Shown here in pieces: positions 25,348 through 36,288 of a stretch of DNA of 64,000 nucleotides. The translations under genes and the position numbers were made by a program. Every line of letters starts with the position of its first letter. The first letter of the stretch is position 1. The DNA is taken from positions 35,041 through 99,040 of the forward strand of contig JAMLJD010000006.1 in NCBI GenBank assembly GCA_023953775.1, written 5' to 3'. Source of the stretch: Rhizobiaceae bacterium. GTDB taxonomy: Bacteria; Pseudomonadota; Alphaproteobacteria; Rhizobiales; Rhizobiaceae. The notes beneath the pieces were generated by a model. That model ran no database searches and was not told the origin of the DNA. It saw only the letters and a list, made by a program, of their open reading frames with translations.

Positions 25348-26190
25348 CTACGCCTCGACGGTCTCGCCCTGGAGGGCGGCGGCCATCGCCGGCTTGTAGC
25401 CGCGCTGGCGGCTGCGGAGCGACCAGATCTCGGCAACGTCATGAGCGGCGCGCTTCAAGGCGTCGGCGATTTCCGCATAGCGTTCAGGCCTGATGCGGAT
25501 CGACGGACCGGCGACGCTCATCGTGCCGGCCACCGGCGCACCCGGCTCGGTGCCGCTGTAGAAAGGCACGGCGACGGCCGATGTGCCGGCCTCGGCTTCC
25601 TCCATCGATGTCGCGAAGCCGTGCGCCCGCGTCTCTGCGAGGCGCTCGCGCAACTCGTCGACATTGGTCGCGCTGTGGGGACCGAGCGGCCGCCGCGCCT
25701 CGAAACCACGCGCGCAGACGATGCGAAGCGCTTCGCTTTCGGGCAGCGTCGCCAGCCAGGCCTTGCCGTTGGCGGTCGCGTGCAGGACGATTTCCTGACC
25801 CATCTCGGGGTCGTAGCGCAGGCCGGTCACCGCGCCCTGAGCCCGCGCGACCCAGACGAGGTCCTCGCCCTCGACGATGGCCAGCCGGCAATATTCCCGC
25901 GTTTCGCGCGCCAGCTTGTCGAGCACGGACTGGACCACATCGGGAACAGCGCGCACGTCGAGATTGCGAAAGGCAAGCGTGCTCATCCTGAGCGACAGCG
26001 CATAGCGCTGCGTGCCACTGTGCTGAACGACCCAACCGCGCTCTACGAGCGTCGAAAGCGTCCGGTGGACAGCGCTCGCGGGAACGTCCACGCGCTGCGA
26101 GAGATCGGTAAGCTCGACCGGCTCCCGCTCTCCAGCCAAGGCCTCCAATATGGTCAGGCACCGGTCTATCGCGGCTACTGTCACGTGCAT
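25348..26190 (-). CDS. IclR-family transcriptional regulator
   Basis: The winged helix spans about 5-65 (AIDRCLTILEALAGE, VDVPASAVHRTLSTLVERGWV). The effector domain follows, with LRYDPEMGQEIVLHATANGKAWLATLPESEA, AVAVPFYS, GTMSVAGPSIRI and a C-terminal helix. Length 280 residues is normal. GGGAGG lies flush against the ATG at 26190; the GTG two codons later has ideal spacing and may be the true start. It heads the transporter operon and probably binds TTGGAATAGGATTCCA at 26233-26248 and the same site at 17209-17225. It would thus regulate itself, the transporter and both divergent genes at 17.2 kb. Confidence 0.88.
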   Translation of the reverse strand: MHVTVAAIDRCLTILEALAGEREPVELTDLSQRVDVPASAVHRTLSTLVERGWVVQHSGTQRYALSLRMSTLAFRNLDVRAVPDVVQSVLDKLARETREYCRLAIVEGEDLVWVARAQGAVTGLRYDPEMGQEIVLHATANGKAWLATLPESEALRIVCARGFEARRPLGPHSATNVDELRERLAETRAHGFATSMEEAEAGTSAVAVPFYSGTEPGAPVAGTMSVAGPSIRIRPERYAEIADALKRAAHDVAEIWSLRSRQRGYKPAMAAALQGETVEA

Positions 26191-26224
26191 CCTCCCAGAC
26201 GTCACGAGTAGAATACAGCACTCG

Positions 26225-26248
26225 ATTCCAAATTGGAATAGGATTCCA
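26225..26248. promoter_or_regulatory. Composite IclR operator
   Basis: ATTCCAAATTGGAAT (26225-26239) overlaps TTGGAATAGGATTCCA (26233-26248), giving three half-sites of ATTCCA/TGGAAT. The second unit equals the operator at 17209-17225 less its last base. It lies 35 bases before the iclR ATG. Confidence 0.7.
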
Positions 26249-26335
26249 GAAATTTCGTGAGATGCCCGGAATCCGTGTTGCGCAAAGGTCGGCGCACCCA
26301 TCACGAAATATTATTGCGCGGAAGTGCCGAAATAA

Positions 26336-27643
<1,308 letters not shown>

Positions 27644-27644
27644 C

Positions 27645-28658
27645 ATGCCGCGCATGACGATGATCGAGGCGATCCGTTCGGCGATGGACGTCTCCATGGG
27701 CCGCGACGAGACCGTCGTCGTATTCGGCGAGGATGTCGGCTATTTCGGCGGCGTCTTCCGCTGCACCGCCGGCCTGCAGCAGAAATACGGCAAGTCGCGC
27801 TGCTTCGACGCGCCGATCTCCGAACTCGGGATCGTCGGCTCCGCGATCGGCATGGCGGCCTACGGATTGCGGCCATGCGTCGAGGTCCAGTTCGCCGACT
27901 ACGTCTACCCGGCCTACGACCAGATCGTGTCAGAAGCGGCGCGCATCCGCTACCGCTCGAACGGCCAGTTCACCTGCCCGATCGTCATCCGCATGCCGAC
28001 CGGCGGCGGCATCTTCGGCGGCCAGACCCACAGCCAGAGCCCCGAGGCGCTGTTCACGCACGTCTCCGGCCTCAAGGTCGTCGTCCCCTCCAATCCGCGC
28101 GATGCGAAGGGACTGCTGATCGCCGCGATCGAGGACCCTGACCCGGTGATCTTTCTGGAGCCGAAGCGGCTCTATAACGGCCCCTTCGACGGCCATCACG
28201 ACCGCCCCGTCACGCCCTGGTCGAAGCACGAGTTCTCCGAGGTGCCGGACGGGCACTACACGGTTCCGCTCGGCAAGGCCGAAGTGCGGCGGGAGGGCGC
28301 CGACGTGACCGTCCTCGCCTATGGGACCATGGTCTATGTCGCCCAGGCGGCTGCCGAGGAAACCGGCATCGACGCAGAGGTGCTGGACCTGCGGACACTG
28401 CTGCCGCTCGACCTCGACGCGATCGTGGCGTCGGTGAAGAAGACCGGCCGCTGCGTCGTCGTGCACGAGGCAACGCTGACATCCGGCTTCGGGGCGGAAC
28501 TCGCGGCACTGGTCCAGGAGAACTGCTTCTACCACCTCGAAGCGCCGATCGCCCGCGTGACGGGCTGGGACACGCCGTATCCCCACGCCCAGGAATGGGA
28601 CTACTTCCCCGGACCCAAACGCGTCGGCGACGCGCTGCGCGCAGCGATGGAGGCGTGA
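27645..28658 (+). CDS. bkdA2: Branched-chain 2-oxoacid dehydrogenase E1 beta
   Basis: ATG follows the E1 alpha stop by one base. The 337-residue protein shows the E1 beta pattern: MTMIEAIRSAMDVSMGRDETVVVFGEDVGYFGGVFRCTAGL, EVQFADYVYPAYDQIVSEAARIRYRSNGQ and GGGIFGGQTHSQSPEA. The conserved Glu of GEDVG contacts thiamine diphosphate. It forms the alpha2beta2 E1 with the preceding product. The C-terminal transketolase domain ends with HEATLTSGFGAELAALVQE. Confidence 0.93.
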   Translation: MPRMTMIEAIRSAMDVSMGRDETVVVFGEDVGYFGGVFRCTAGLQQKYGKSRCFDAPISELGIVGSAIGMAAYGLRPCVEVQFADYVYPAYDQIVSEAARIRYRSNGQFTCPIVIRMPTGGGIFGGQTHSQSPEALFTHVSGLKVVVPSNPRDAKGLLIAAIEDPDPVIFLEPKRLYNGPFDGHHDRPVTPWSKHEFSEVPDGHYTVPLGKAEVRREGADVTVLAYGTMVYVAQAAAEETGIDAEVLDLRTLLPLDLDAIVASVKKTGRCVVVHEATLTSGFGAELAALVQENCFYHLEAPIARVTGWDTPYPHAQEWDYFPGPKRVGDALRAAMEA

Positions 28659-28660
28659 CG

Positions 28661-30049
28661 ATGGCCGAACATGTCATCAAGCTGCCCGATGTCGGCGAAG
28701 GCGTCGCCGAAGCGGAACTCGTGGAATGGACCGTCAAGGTCGGCGATGTCGTCCGCGAGGACGACGTCCTGGCCGCTGTCATGACCGACAAGGCGACGGT
28801 GGAAATCCCCTCGCCCGTGGAAGGCGAGGTGAAGTGGCTGGGGGCCGAGATCGGCGAGACGGTCGCCGTCGGCTCTCCGATCGTGAAGATCGAGACCGGC
28901 AGCAAATCCGGCGCTTCCGACGATGGTCCATCCGACGCAAGCAACGATGAGCCGACCCCCGCCGCCGCGGAAGTCCGACCTGTGGGCGACGCACCGGCCA
29001 AGAAGGCGGAGACCGAGGCATCGGTATCGCCCGGCGGCAAGGAGCAGAAAAAGGAAGAAGCCGGCAAGGAACGCTCCGGCCAGTCCGCCCGAAACGAGGA
29101 CGCAGGCGGCAGCGACGGCACGAAATCCGTGAACGCGGGAAAGACGAGCATCGCGACCGGCGCGCCGCGCGCCGCAGGCGAGAAACCGCTGGCTTCGCCC
29201 GCCGTCCGGCAGCGGGCGCGCGACGCCGGCGTCGACCTGCGGCAGGTGCACGGCACCGGGCCCGCCGGCAGGATAGGCCATGACGATCTCGACGCCTTCA
29301 TCGCGCGCGGACCGCAGGCGGCCGCCGCCTCGGGCCTTGCGCGAAAGGATGGGGTCGAGGACATCAAGGTCGTGGGCCTGCGCCGCCGCATCGCCGAGAA
29401 GATGGCGCTGGCGAAGTCGCGCATCCCGCACATCACCTATGTCGAGGAGGTCGACGTCACCGCGCTGGAGGACCTGCGCGCCAAGCTCAATGGCGAAAAG
29501 CGCACTGAGCGTCCTAAACTGACGCTGCTGCCCTTCCTGATGCGCGCCATGGTCAAGGCGGTCGGCGAGCAGCCGGGCCTGAACGCCACCTTCGACGACG
29601 ATGCCGGCATCATCCACCGTCACGCGGCCGTGCATATCGGCATCGCGGCGCAGACCCCGGGCGGCCTGATGGTTCCCGTGGTGCGCCACGCCGAAGCGCG
29701 CGACCTTTTCGACTGCGCCGCGGAAGCCGCGCGCCTCGCGGACGCCGCGCGCGACGGCTCGGCGACGCGCGAGGAACTGACCGGCTCGACCATCACGATC
29801 ACCTCGCTCGGCGCGATGGGCGGCGTGGTCACCACTCCGGTGATCAACCACCCCGAGGTGGCGATCGTCGGCGTCAACAAGATGATGATGCGTCCGGTGT
29901 GGGACGGCGACCGCTTCGTGCCGCGCAAGATGATGAACCTGTCCTCGAGCTTCGACCATCGCGTGGTCGACGGCTGGGACGCGGCCGTCTTCGTGCAGCG
30001 GCTGAAGGCGCTGCTGGAGACGCCGGCGCTGTTGTTCGTGGAGACGTGA
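28661..30049 (+). CDS. bkdB: Branched-chain 2-oxoacid dehydrogenase E2 (lipoyl acyltransferase)
   Basis: The lipoyl domain (1-80) carries the lipoyl-Lys at K44 in [13 protein letters not shown] long charged and Ala-rich linker follows (about 85-180), then a peripheral-subunit-binding domain ([27 protein letters not shown]). The catalytic domain has the C-terminal [14 protein letters not shown]is motif. Total 462 residues. It transfers acyl groups to CoA and forms the complex core. The linker is unusually rich in Glu, Lys and Ser for this family. Start at ATG 28661 fits [14 protein letters not shown]. Confidence 0.93.
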   Translation: MAEHVIKLPDVGEGVAEAELVEWTVKVGDVVREDDVLAAVMTDKATVEIPSPVEGEVKWLGAEIGETVAVGSPIVKIETGSKSGASDDGPSDASNDEPTPAAAEVRPVGDAPAKKAETEASVSPGGKEQKKEEAGKERSGQSARNEDAGGSDGTKSVNAGKTSIATGAPRAAGEKPLASPAVRQRARDAGVDLRQVHGTGPAGRIGHDDLDAFIARGPQAAAASGLARKDGVEDIKVVGLRRRIAEKMALAKSRIPHITYVEEVDVTALEDLRAKLNGEKRTERPKLTLLPFLMRAMVKAVGEQPGLNATFDDDAGIIHRHAAVHIGIAAQTPGGLMVPVVRHAEARDLFDCAAEAARLADAARDGSATREELTGSTITITSLGAMGGVVTTPVINHPEVAIVGVNKMMMRPVWDGDRFVPRKMMNLSSSFDHRVVDGWDAAVFVQRLKALLETPALLFVET

Positions 30050-30050
30050 G

Positions 30051-31448
30051 ATGAAGGACATCTCCTGCAAGCTGCTGGTGATCGGCGCCGGGCCCGGCGG
30101 CTATGTCTGCGCGATCCGCGCCGGCCAGCTCGGCATCGACACGGTGATCGTGGAGGCCGCCAAACCGGGCGGCACCTGCCTCAATGTCGGCTGCATTCCC
30201 TCGAAGGCGCTGATCCACGCCGCCGACGAGTTCCACCGGCTATCGGGCTATCAGTCCGGCACCGACCCGCTCGGTATTTCGCTCGCCTCGCCACAGATCG
30301 ACCTCAAGAAGACGATCGCGTGGAAGGACCGCATCGTCGGCCGCCTCAACACCGGCGTCGCGGGCCTGCTCAAGAAGGCGCGCGTCAAATCGGTCGAGGG
30401 GCATGCGCGCTTTCGCGACGGCAAGACGGTGGTCGTCGCCACCGAGACAGGCGACCAGGTGATCAGGGCCGAGGAGATCGTGATCGCCACCGGCTCGGCG
30501 CCGGTCGAGCTGCCCTCGCTTCCCTTCGGCGGGCCGGTGATTTCCTCGACCGACGCGCTGGCGCTCAAATCGGTGCCCGAAACCCTTGCCGTGGTCGGCG
30601 GCGGCTATATCGGCCTCGAACTCGGCACCGCCTTCGCCAAGCTGGGCGCCAGGGTGACGGTGGTGGAGGCGCTGCCGCGCATCCTGCCGCTCTACGACGC
30701 CGAGCTGACCCGTCCCGTCGCGAAGCGGCTGGAAGCGCTGGGCATCGCGGTGATGACGGACGCCAAGGCCAAGGGCCTTGCCAAATCGGGCGATGCGCTG
30801 GTCGTCGAGACTGCCGACGGCGAGGAAAAGCGCATCGAGGCCGACAAGGTGCTGGTGACGGTCGGCCGCAGGCCCGCGACGGAAGGCTGGGGGCTGGACG
30901 AGATCGACCTGGACATGGACGGCCGTTTCATCCGCATCGACGACCAGTGTCGAACCTCAATGCGCGGCATCTACGCCATCGGCGACGTGACCGGCGAGCC
31001 GATGCTCGCCCACCGCGCGATGGCGCAGGGCGAGATGGTGGCCGAACTCGTCGCCGGGCACCGCCGGAGCTGGGACAAGCGCTCAATCCCGGCCGTCTGC
31101 TTCACCGATCCCGAAATCGTCAGTGCCGGCCTGTCGCCCGAGGAGGCGCGCAAGGGCGGGCGCGAGGTGAAGATCGGCCAGTTCCCGTTCTCGGCCAACG
31201 GGCGCGCGATGACGCTGCAGTCGGAAGACGGGTTCGTGCGCGTCGTGGCGCGCGCCGACAATCATCTGGTGCTCGGCATCCAGGCGGTCGGCGCGGGCGT
31301 ATCGGAGCTGTCGGCCGCCTTCTCGCTCGCCATCGAGATGGGCGCGCGGCTGGAGGACATCGCCGGCACGATCCACGCCCACCCGACCCAGAGCGAGGGC
31401 TTCCAGGAGGCGGCGCTGAAGGCGCTCGGCCACGCGCTGCACATCTGA
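30051..31448 (+). CDS. lpdV: Dihydrolipoyl dehydrogenase (E3) of the bkd complex
   Basis: The 465-residue flavoprotein has an N-terminal FAD motif [19 protein letters not shown], the redox pair C43-LNVG-C48, the NAD motif [19 protein letters not shown] and the C-terminal interface His in [13 protein letters not shown]. It reoxidises the E2 dihydrolipoamide. It follows the E2 stop by one base and is the last gene of the bkd operon, converging with the S-formylglutathione hydrolase gene 10 bases later. Confidence 0.93.
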   Translation: MKDISCKLLVIGAGPGGYVCAIRAGQLGIDTVIVEAAKPGGTCLNVGCIPSKALIHAADEFHRLSGYQSGTDPLGISLASPQIDLKKTIAWKDRIVGRLNTGVAGLLKKARVKSVEGHARFRDGKTVVVATETGDQVIRAEEIVIATGSAPVELPSLPFGGPVISSTDALALKSVPETLAVVGGGYIGLELGTAFAKLGARVTVVEALPRILPLYDAELTRPVAKRLEALGIAVMTDAKAKGLAKSGDALVVETADGEEKRIEADKVLVTVGRRPATEGWGLDEIDLDMDGRFIRIDDQCRTSMRGIYAIGDVTGEPMLAHRAMAQGEMVAELVAGHRRSWDKRSIPAVCFTDPEIVSAGLSPEEARKGGREVKIGQFPFSANGRAMTLQSEDGFVRVVARADNHLVLGIQAVGAGVSELSAAFSLAIEMGARLEDIAGTIHAHPTQSEGFQEAALKALGHALHI

Positions 31449-31457
31449 GGCCCGGTA

Positions 31458-32291
31458 TTATCCGAGCCGCGCGGCGTGCCAGCGCAGATGGTCGTCCATG
31501 AAGGTCGAGATGAAATTGTAGGAGTGGTCGTAGCCCTCCTGCATGCGCAGGGTCAGCGGGATGCCGGCCGTGGCGCAGGCCTCCTCGAACAGCCACGGCC
31601 GCAGGCCTTCCTCGAGGAAACCGTCGGCCGTGCCCTGGTCGACGAGGAAACCGGAAAACCGGGCGCCGTCCTCGATCAGGAGCGTCGCGTCGCAGGCTCG
31701 CCAGGCGGCCTCGTCGCCGCCGAGATATTTCTCCAGCGCCGGGCGCGACCAGCCGGCCGTGCTCGGCCGGACGATCGGCGCGAAGGCGGAGCAGCTTGCG
31801 AAGCGCTCCGGGTTCCTCAGCGCGATGGTCAGCGCGCCGTGCCCGCCCATCGAATGGCCGGTGATGCCCTGGCGCGTCATGTCGGCCGGGAACTCCGAAG
31901 CGATCAGCGCCGGCAGTTCCTCCGTCAGATAGGTGTACATCCGGTAGTTGCGGTCGAAGGGGGCCTGCGTGGCGTCGAGATAGAAGCCGGCGCCGGAGCC
32001 GAACTGCCAATTGTCCTTCTCGTCGGGAACCGTCTCGCCGCGCGGGCTGGTGTCCGGGCAGACCACGATCAGGCCGAGCTCGGCGGCGAGCCGCCGGTAC
32101 TCGCCCTTGTCCATGACGTTGGCGTGGGTGCAGGTCAGCCCCGACAGGTACCACAGCACCGGAACGGGCGACGCGGCCGCCTGCGGCGGCACGAAGACCG
32201 CGAAGGTCATCTCGCAGTCGCAGGCCTGCGAGGCGTGCGAATAGACGCCCTGGACGCCGCCATGGGCCTTCGCGGTCGATACTGTCTTCAT
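31458..32291 (-). CDS. fghA: S-formylglutathione hydrolase
   Basis: An alpha/beta hydrolase of 277 residues, the normal size for the esterase-D type. It has LWYLSGLTCTHANVMDKGEYRR, CPDTSPRGE, the nucleophile elbow GHSMGGHGALTIAL, and catalytic Asp and His regions (VDQGTADGFL, YDHSYNFISTFMDDHL). It hydrolyses S-formylglutathione to formate and glutathione in formaldehyde detoxification. No alcohol dehydrogenase partner is next to it in this window; the neighbour on one side is a ModE-like regulator. Confidence 0.92.
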   Translation of the reverse strand: MKTVSTAKAHGGVQGVYSHASQACDCEMTFAVFVPPQAAASPVPVLWYLSGLTCTHANVMDKGEYRRLAAELGLIVVCPDTSPRGETVPDEKDNWQFGSGAGFYLDATQAPFDRNYRMYTYLTEELPALIASEFPADMTRQGITGHSMGGHGALTIALRNPERFASCSAFAPIVRPSTAGWSRPALEKYLGGDEAAWRACDATLLIEDGARFSGFLVDQGTADGFLEEGLRPWLFEEACATAGIPLTLRMQEGYDHSYNFISTFMDDHLRWHAARLG

Positions 32292-32351
32292 CGTCTGTCG
32301 TTTCCTTGTCGGGAAGATGAGGTGGGAGCCGAGCGCGGGGACCGAAGGTCC

Positions 32352-32693
32352 TCAGGCGGCCTCGATGTCGGCCTGTAGTGCCGAGATGTGCTGCTCTGCC
32401 GCAGCACTCGCCGCCCGCTCGATGGCTCGGAAGCGGCTGACGACCGCCAGCCCCACCGGCGTGAGCTGCGCCCCGCCGCCGCGCTTGCCGCCGGTCTGCG
32501 CCGACACGACCGGCTTGCCGAACAGCCGGTTCATGTCCTCGACCAGATCCCAGGCGTGCTTGTAGGACATCTTCATCTGCCGCGCGCCAGCCGAGATAGA
32601 GCCGAAGGCGGCGATCTGCTCGAGCAGCTCGATCTTGCCCGGGCCGATGCGTCCGGCGGGATCGAGATTGATGCGAAGGCTCAGAGACGGCAT
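32352..32693 (-). CDS. ModE-like winged-helix regulator without molybdate domain
   Basis: The 113-residue protein matches the ModE N-terminal DNA-binding domain: LDPAGRIGPGKIELLEQIAAFGSISAGARQMKMSYKHAWDLVEDMNRLFGKPVV, then GGKRGGGAQLTPVGLAVVSRFRAIE. The C-terminal Mop/TOBE molybdate-binding region of full ModE is absent. Such short forms are common in alphaproteobacteria. It should bind the dyad at 35367-35394 before modA. How molybdate status is sensed is not evident. It is separate from modCBA, with which it shares direction. Confidence 0.85.
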   Translation of the reverse strand: MPSLSLRINLDPAGRIGPGKIELLEQIAAFGSISAGARQMKMSYKHAWDLVEDMNRLFGKPVVSAQTGGKRGGGAQLTPVGLAVVSRFRAIERAASAAAEQHISALQADIEAA

Positions 32694-32712
32694 GAACGGG
32701 GTCCGGAACGCA

Positions 32713-32736
32713 GCGTTATGGTCAAACCGTTATAAC
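32713..32736. promoter_or_regulatory. Possible ModE-like half sites before the regulator
   Basis: CGTTAT (32713-32718) and the inverted ATAAC (32732-32736) lie about 20 bases upstream of the regulator start at 32693. They resemble the modA box in the arm GTTAT. This could allow autoregulation but is weak. Confidence 0.3.
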
Positions 32737-32770
32737 ACCTGCCCGCCCGCCCGCAACGTAGTCCCCCGAC

Positions 32771-33865
32771 CTAGCGCGCCAGCGCAGCGCTCTTGACCTG
32801 GACGTGGACGGCGAGGCCGTCCCGCAACGCCAGCATGTCCCACGAGCGCCGGGTGAGACGCGCAAGGAGCCTGTCGCCGGTCCCGTCCTCGCCGAGCCTG
32901 AGCACGACCAGCATGCCGTGATCGCCGACCGACCGCGCGGTCTCGATGCGCGCCGGCAGGACGTTGAGGATCGACGTCGCCCGCGGCCGGTCGAGCGCGA
33001 GGCTGACGTCGCCGGCACCGATGCGCAGCCTCAGGACGGCGCCCGGCTCGTGGCGCCCGACCCCGGGCACGACGAAGCGCCCGCCCGCGACGTCGAGGCT
33101 CATCAGCCCGTAGGCCTCATCATGGCCGGCGACGGTCGCCTCCAGAACCACCGCGGCATCGCGGCCGAGCGCGATCGGCAGGCTCGCATCGCCGAGCAGG
33201 TCGGTCAGCGGGCCGCTGGCGCTCACCCTGCCCGCATCCATCAGCACGAGATGGTCGGCGAGCCGCTCGACCTCGGCGATGTCGTGGGTGACGTAGAAGA
33301 CCGGTATCGCGAGCGTCTCGTGCAGGCGTTCGAGAAACGGCAGCACCTCGTCGCGCGTCGCGCGATCGAGGGCGGAGATGGGCTCGTCCATCAGAAGCAG
33401 GCGCGGCTGCGACATGAGCGCCCTGCCGATCGCCACGCGCTGGCGCTCGCCGCCCGACAGATTCTGCGGCGCGCGGCCGAGCAGCCTCGACAGGCCGAGC
33501 AGCTCGACCGTCTCGTCGAAGCCGACCGACGCCGACGCGCCGGGCTTGCGGCCGCGCGTGGCGTAGAGCAGGTTGCGCAGCACCGACAGGTGCGGAAACA
33601 GGCTCGCCTCCTGGAAGACATAGCCGATCGGACGCGTGTGCGGCGGGCGGAACACCCGTTCGTCCTGCCAGGTCTCGCCCATGACGCGGCATGTGCCGTC
33701 GAGACGAGCAAGTCCGGCCGTGCAGCGCAGCACCGTCGTCTTGCCGCAGCCCGACGGGCCGAATATCGCGGTGACGCCGCGCGACGGCGCGACGAAGGCC
33801 GCATCGAGCGCGAAGCCGCCCAGCCGGCCGGCATAGGCGATCTCGATCGTGTCCTCCGCGCTCAT
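32771..33865 (-). CDS. modC: Molybdate ABC transporter ATPase ModC
   Basis: The start ATG (33865) overlaps the modB stop. The 364-residue protein has Walker [10 protein letters not shown] (36-44), [18 protein letters not shown], signature LSGGERQR (136-143), Walker [12 protein letters not shown] and [15 protein letters not shown]-terminal Mop/TOBE domain (about 290-360, with [17 protein letters not shown]) binds molybdate and identifies ModC among ABC ATPases. It powers molybdate uptake with ModA and ModB, and is the last gene of modABC. Confidence 0.92.
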   Translation of the reverse strand: MSAEDTIEIAYAGRLGGFALDAAFVAPSRGVTAIFGPSGCGKTTVLRCTAGLARLDGTCRVMGETWQDERVFRPPHTRPIGYVFQEASLFPHLSVLRNLLYATRGRKPGASASVGFDETVELLGLSRLLGRAPQNLSGGERQRVAIGRALMSQPRLLLMDEPISALDRATRDEVLPFLERLHETLAIPVFYVTHDIAEVERLADHLVLMDAGRVSASGPLTDLLGDASLPIALGRDAAVVLEATVAGHDEAYGLMSLDVAGGRFVVPGVGRHEPGAVLRLRIGAGDVSLALDRPRATSILNVLPARIETARSVGDHGMLVVLRLGEDGTGDRLLARLTRRSWDMLALRDGLAVHVQVKSAALAR

Positions 33866-34548
33866 TCGCCGGTCCTGCGCATGCGCTTCTCGATCAGCAT
33901 CATCGCGAGGATGACCGCAAAGGCGAACACCACCATGCCGCCGGCGAGGATGTTGGCCTCGCGCCAGCGCAGCGTCTCGACGAAATCGTAGATTGCAACC
34001 GACAGCACCTTGGTCTCGCCGGGAATATTGCCGCCGATCATCAGCACCACGCCGAACTCGCCCACCGTATGGGCGAAGCCGAGGACCGCGCCGGTGAGGA
34101 AGCCGGGGCGCGCCAGCGGCACCGCCACGGTCCAGAAGGCCCGCGCCGGCGAGGCGCGCAGCGTCGCGGCGACCTCCAGCGGCCTGTCGCCCACCGCCTC
34201 GAAGGCGTTGCGGATCGGCTGCACGACGAAGGGAAGCGAGTAGACCACCGATCCGACCACCAGCCCCCCGAAGGTGAAGGCCAGCGTGCGCGCGCCCCAC
34301 AGTCCGGCCAGCGCGCCGCCGGGCCCGTCGGGGCCGAGCGCCACCAGCAGGTAGAAACCGAGAACGGTCGGCGGCAGGACGAGCGGCAGCGCCACCACAG
34401 CCGCCACCGCCTCCTTCCACGCCGCCTGCGAGCGGGCGAGCCACCACGCCAGCGGCGTGCCGACGACGAGCAGGATCGCCGTCGTGAGCGCCGCAAGTTC
34501 GATCGTCAGCCGGACCGCGGTCCAGATTTCGGGAGAAAGACCAGCCAC
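33862..34548 (-). CDS. modB: Molybdate ABC transporter permease ModB
   Basis: The 228-residue protein has five or six hydrophobic helices and the ModB signature [16 protein letters not shown] near the N terminus. The EAA loop is [45 protein letters not shown]. It forms the inner-membrane channel as a dimer. It follows modA by five bases and overlaps modC by ATGA. Confidence 0.92.
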   Translation of the reverse strand: MAGLSPEIWTAVRLTIELAALTTAILLVVGTPLAWWLARSQAAWKEAVAAVVALPLVLPPTVLGFYLLVALGPDGPGGALAGLWGARTLAFTFGGLVVGSVVYSLPFVVQPIRNAFEAVGDRPLEVAATLRASPARAFWTVAVPLARPGFLTGAVLGFAHTVGEFGVVLMIGGNIPGETKVLSVAIYDFVETLRWREANILAGGMVVFAFAVILAMMLIEKRMRRTGE

Positions 34549-34553
34549 GGTGG

Positions 34554-35324
34554 CTATTTAGCTGATTCCACGCCGTAGCCGTACTTTTCGATGATGGCCG
34601 TCGCCGTGTCGCCCTTGAGGAAATCGAGGAAATCGGAGGCTGCCTCGTTGCCTGTACCGGCTTTCAGCAGGACCGCATCCTGGCGTATTGGCGCGTAAAG
34701 CTCGGAAGGCACCACCCACCGCGAGCCATCGTCGTCTGCCGCGATCTGCGACAGGGCGACGAAGCCGAGCTCGGCATTTCCCGTCTGCACGAACTGGAAA
34801 GTCTGGGCGATGTTGTTGCCCCGGACGATCTTCGCCGCGAGCGCGTCGAACACGCCGAGCGCCTTCATCGCCTCGACCGCCGCCGTGCCATAGGGCGCGG
34901 TTTCTGGATTGGCGATGGCGATCTTGTCGAACCCGCCACCCGTAAGAGTTTCGCCGCCATTCACGAGATCGGCGTCGGCGCTCCACAGGACGATCCGGCC
35001 GACCGCATAGGTGAACGCCGTCCCGTCGACGCCGTAGCCCTCCGAGACCGCCCTGGCCGGACGCAGCGCGTCGGCGGCCAGAAACACCTCGAACGGCGCT
35101 CCCTGGCTGATCTGCGTGTAAAGCTGGCCCGTCGAGCCGAAGCTCAGCACCGCATCATGCCCGGTTTCCGCCTCGAACGCGTCGCCGATCTGCTTCGCGG
35201 CCTCGGTGAAATTCGCCGCGACCGCGATACTGATCTGGCCCGCCTGTGCGGCCCTACCGGCGATCAGAACCGCCGCCACGGCGATCGCAAACCGGCACGC
35301 AAGTCGGTGATACTCGAAACGCAT
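34554..35324 (-). CDS. modA: Molybdate-binding periplasmic protein ModA
   Basis: I prefer ATG 35324 (AGGGA nine bases upstream) over the GTG at 35342. A signal peptide (about 1-30, ending AAQA) precedes [55 protein letters not shown], the ModA pattern with ligand Ser residues in [23 protein letters not shown] carries the second ligand loop. Length 256 residues is normal. It binds molybdate or tungstate. A ModE-type dyad lies 43 bases upstream. Confidence 0.92.
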   Translation of the reverse strand: MRFEYHRLACRFAIAVAAVLIAGRAAQAGQISIAVAANFTEAAKQIGDAFEAETGHDAVLSFGSTGQLYTQISQGAPFEVFLAADALRPARAVSEGYGVDGTAFTYAVGRIVLWSADADLVNGGETLTGGGFDKIAIANPETAPYGTAAVEAMKALGVFDALAAKIVRGNNIAQTFQFVQTGNAELGFVALSQIAADDDGSRWVVPSELYAPIRQDAVLLKAGTGNEAASDFLDFLKGDTATAIIEKYGYGVESAK

Positions 35325-35366
35325 GGCGACAAATCCCTGCACAGCGGCCGAGATCGAACCGCGGGA

Positions 35367-35394
35367 ATCGTTATATTTACAGGAATATAATTAG
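35367..35394. promoter_or_regulatory. ModE-type operator before modA
   Basis: atCGTTATAT-N8-ATATAATTag is close to the known ModE box of inverted CGNTATAT arms. It lies about 45 bases upstream of the modA start. The nearby ModE-like protein is the expected repressor when molybdate is plentiful. Confidence 0.65.
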
Positions 35395-35514
35395 GGAAGG
35401 CCCGAAATGATTGAAAGCATATGTTCCGGGGCTCAGGGCGCGGCTACACAGCACATTCCAGAACTGCGTTATGCATGAAGGATACGTTCGGAAACCCGCC
35501 AAGGCGGCGCGATC

Positions 35515-36288
35515 TCAAGCTTCCGACACCACCTTGTTTGCCAGCACGCCGATGCCATCAGCGAATATCTCGACATGGTCCCCCGGAACGACGGGACCGA
35601 CGCCGGAGGGCGTGCCGGTGATGATGACGTCGCCGGGCATGAGCGTGATCGCGGTGCTGAGATAGGCAACGAGTTCGGCGACCGAGAAAAGCAGATCCGA
35701 CGTCGAACTCTCCTGGCGCTGCTCGCCGTTGACGCGGGCGCCGATACGGATGTCGGCGGGATCGACATCCGTCGCGATGACCGGCCCGAGCGGGCAGAAC
35801 GTATCGTAGCCCTTGCCGACGAGCAGCGCGCCCTGGTCCATCTCGCTCTTCTGGATGACACGCTCGCTGACGTCGTTGGCGCAGGCATATCCGAGCACGT
35901 GCGACAATGCCCGGTCGGCGGGTATCCGGCGTCCGCCCTTGCCGATGACCGCGGCGAGTTCGGCCTCGAAATGGACGTTGCTGCCCTCGCGCGGATAGAC
36001 GATCGGGTCACCGGGTCCGGCGACCGCATTCGAGGGCTTCATGAACAGGAGCGGGATCTTCGGCGTCGCGGCGCCCGACTCCGCAATATGCGCGACATAG
36101 TTGAGGCCGACGCCGAAGATGCGGGGCGAAGGCCCGACCGGCGCAAGCAGGCGGCAGTTCTCGAGATCGTCGCTCGCGCCGCTCCGCTCTATCCCCTCGA
36201 ACGGCGAATGCGCCAGGCGGTGCAGAACGCCGCCTTCCTGAACGCCCCATCCCGACCAGCCCTTGGTCTCGTATCGCGCGATCTTCAT
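35515..36288 (-). CDS. Fumarylacetoacetate hydrolase (FAH) family protein
   Basis: ATG 36288 follows GGGAGGCGAGGG. The 257-residue protein has the FAH fold: PRIFGVGLNYVAHIAE, LFMKPSNAVAGPGDPIVYP, metal-binding HFEAELAAVIGKGG (two Glu), YACANDVSER (Asp) and TGTPSGVGP. Members hydrolyse or decarboxylate 2-oxo or 2,4-dioxo acids. In this sugar-acid cluster a 2,4-dioxo-3-deoxy sugar acid is a plausible substrate. It overlaps the DUF6807 gene stop (ATGA) and is the last gene of the gntR-led minus-strand operon. Confidence 0.85.
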   Translation of the reverse strand: MKIARYETKGWSGWGVQEGGVLHRLAHSPFEGIERSGASDDLENCRLLAPVGPSPRIFGVGLNYVAHIAESGAATPKIPLLFMKPSNAVAGPGDPIVYPREGSNVHFEAELAAVIGKGGRRIPADRALSHVLGYACANDVSERVIQKSEMDQGALLVGKGYDTFCPLGPVIATDVDPADIRIGARVNGEQRQESSTSDLLFSVAELVAYLSTAITLMPGDVIITGTPSGVGPVVPGDHVEIFADGIGVLANKVVSEA

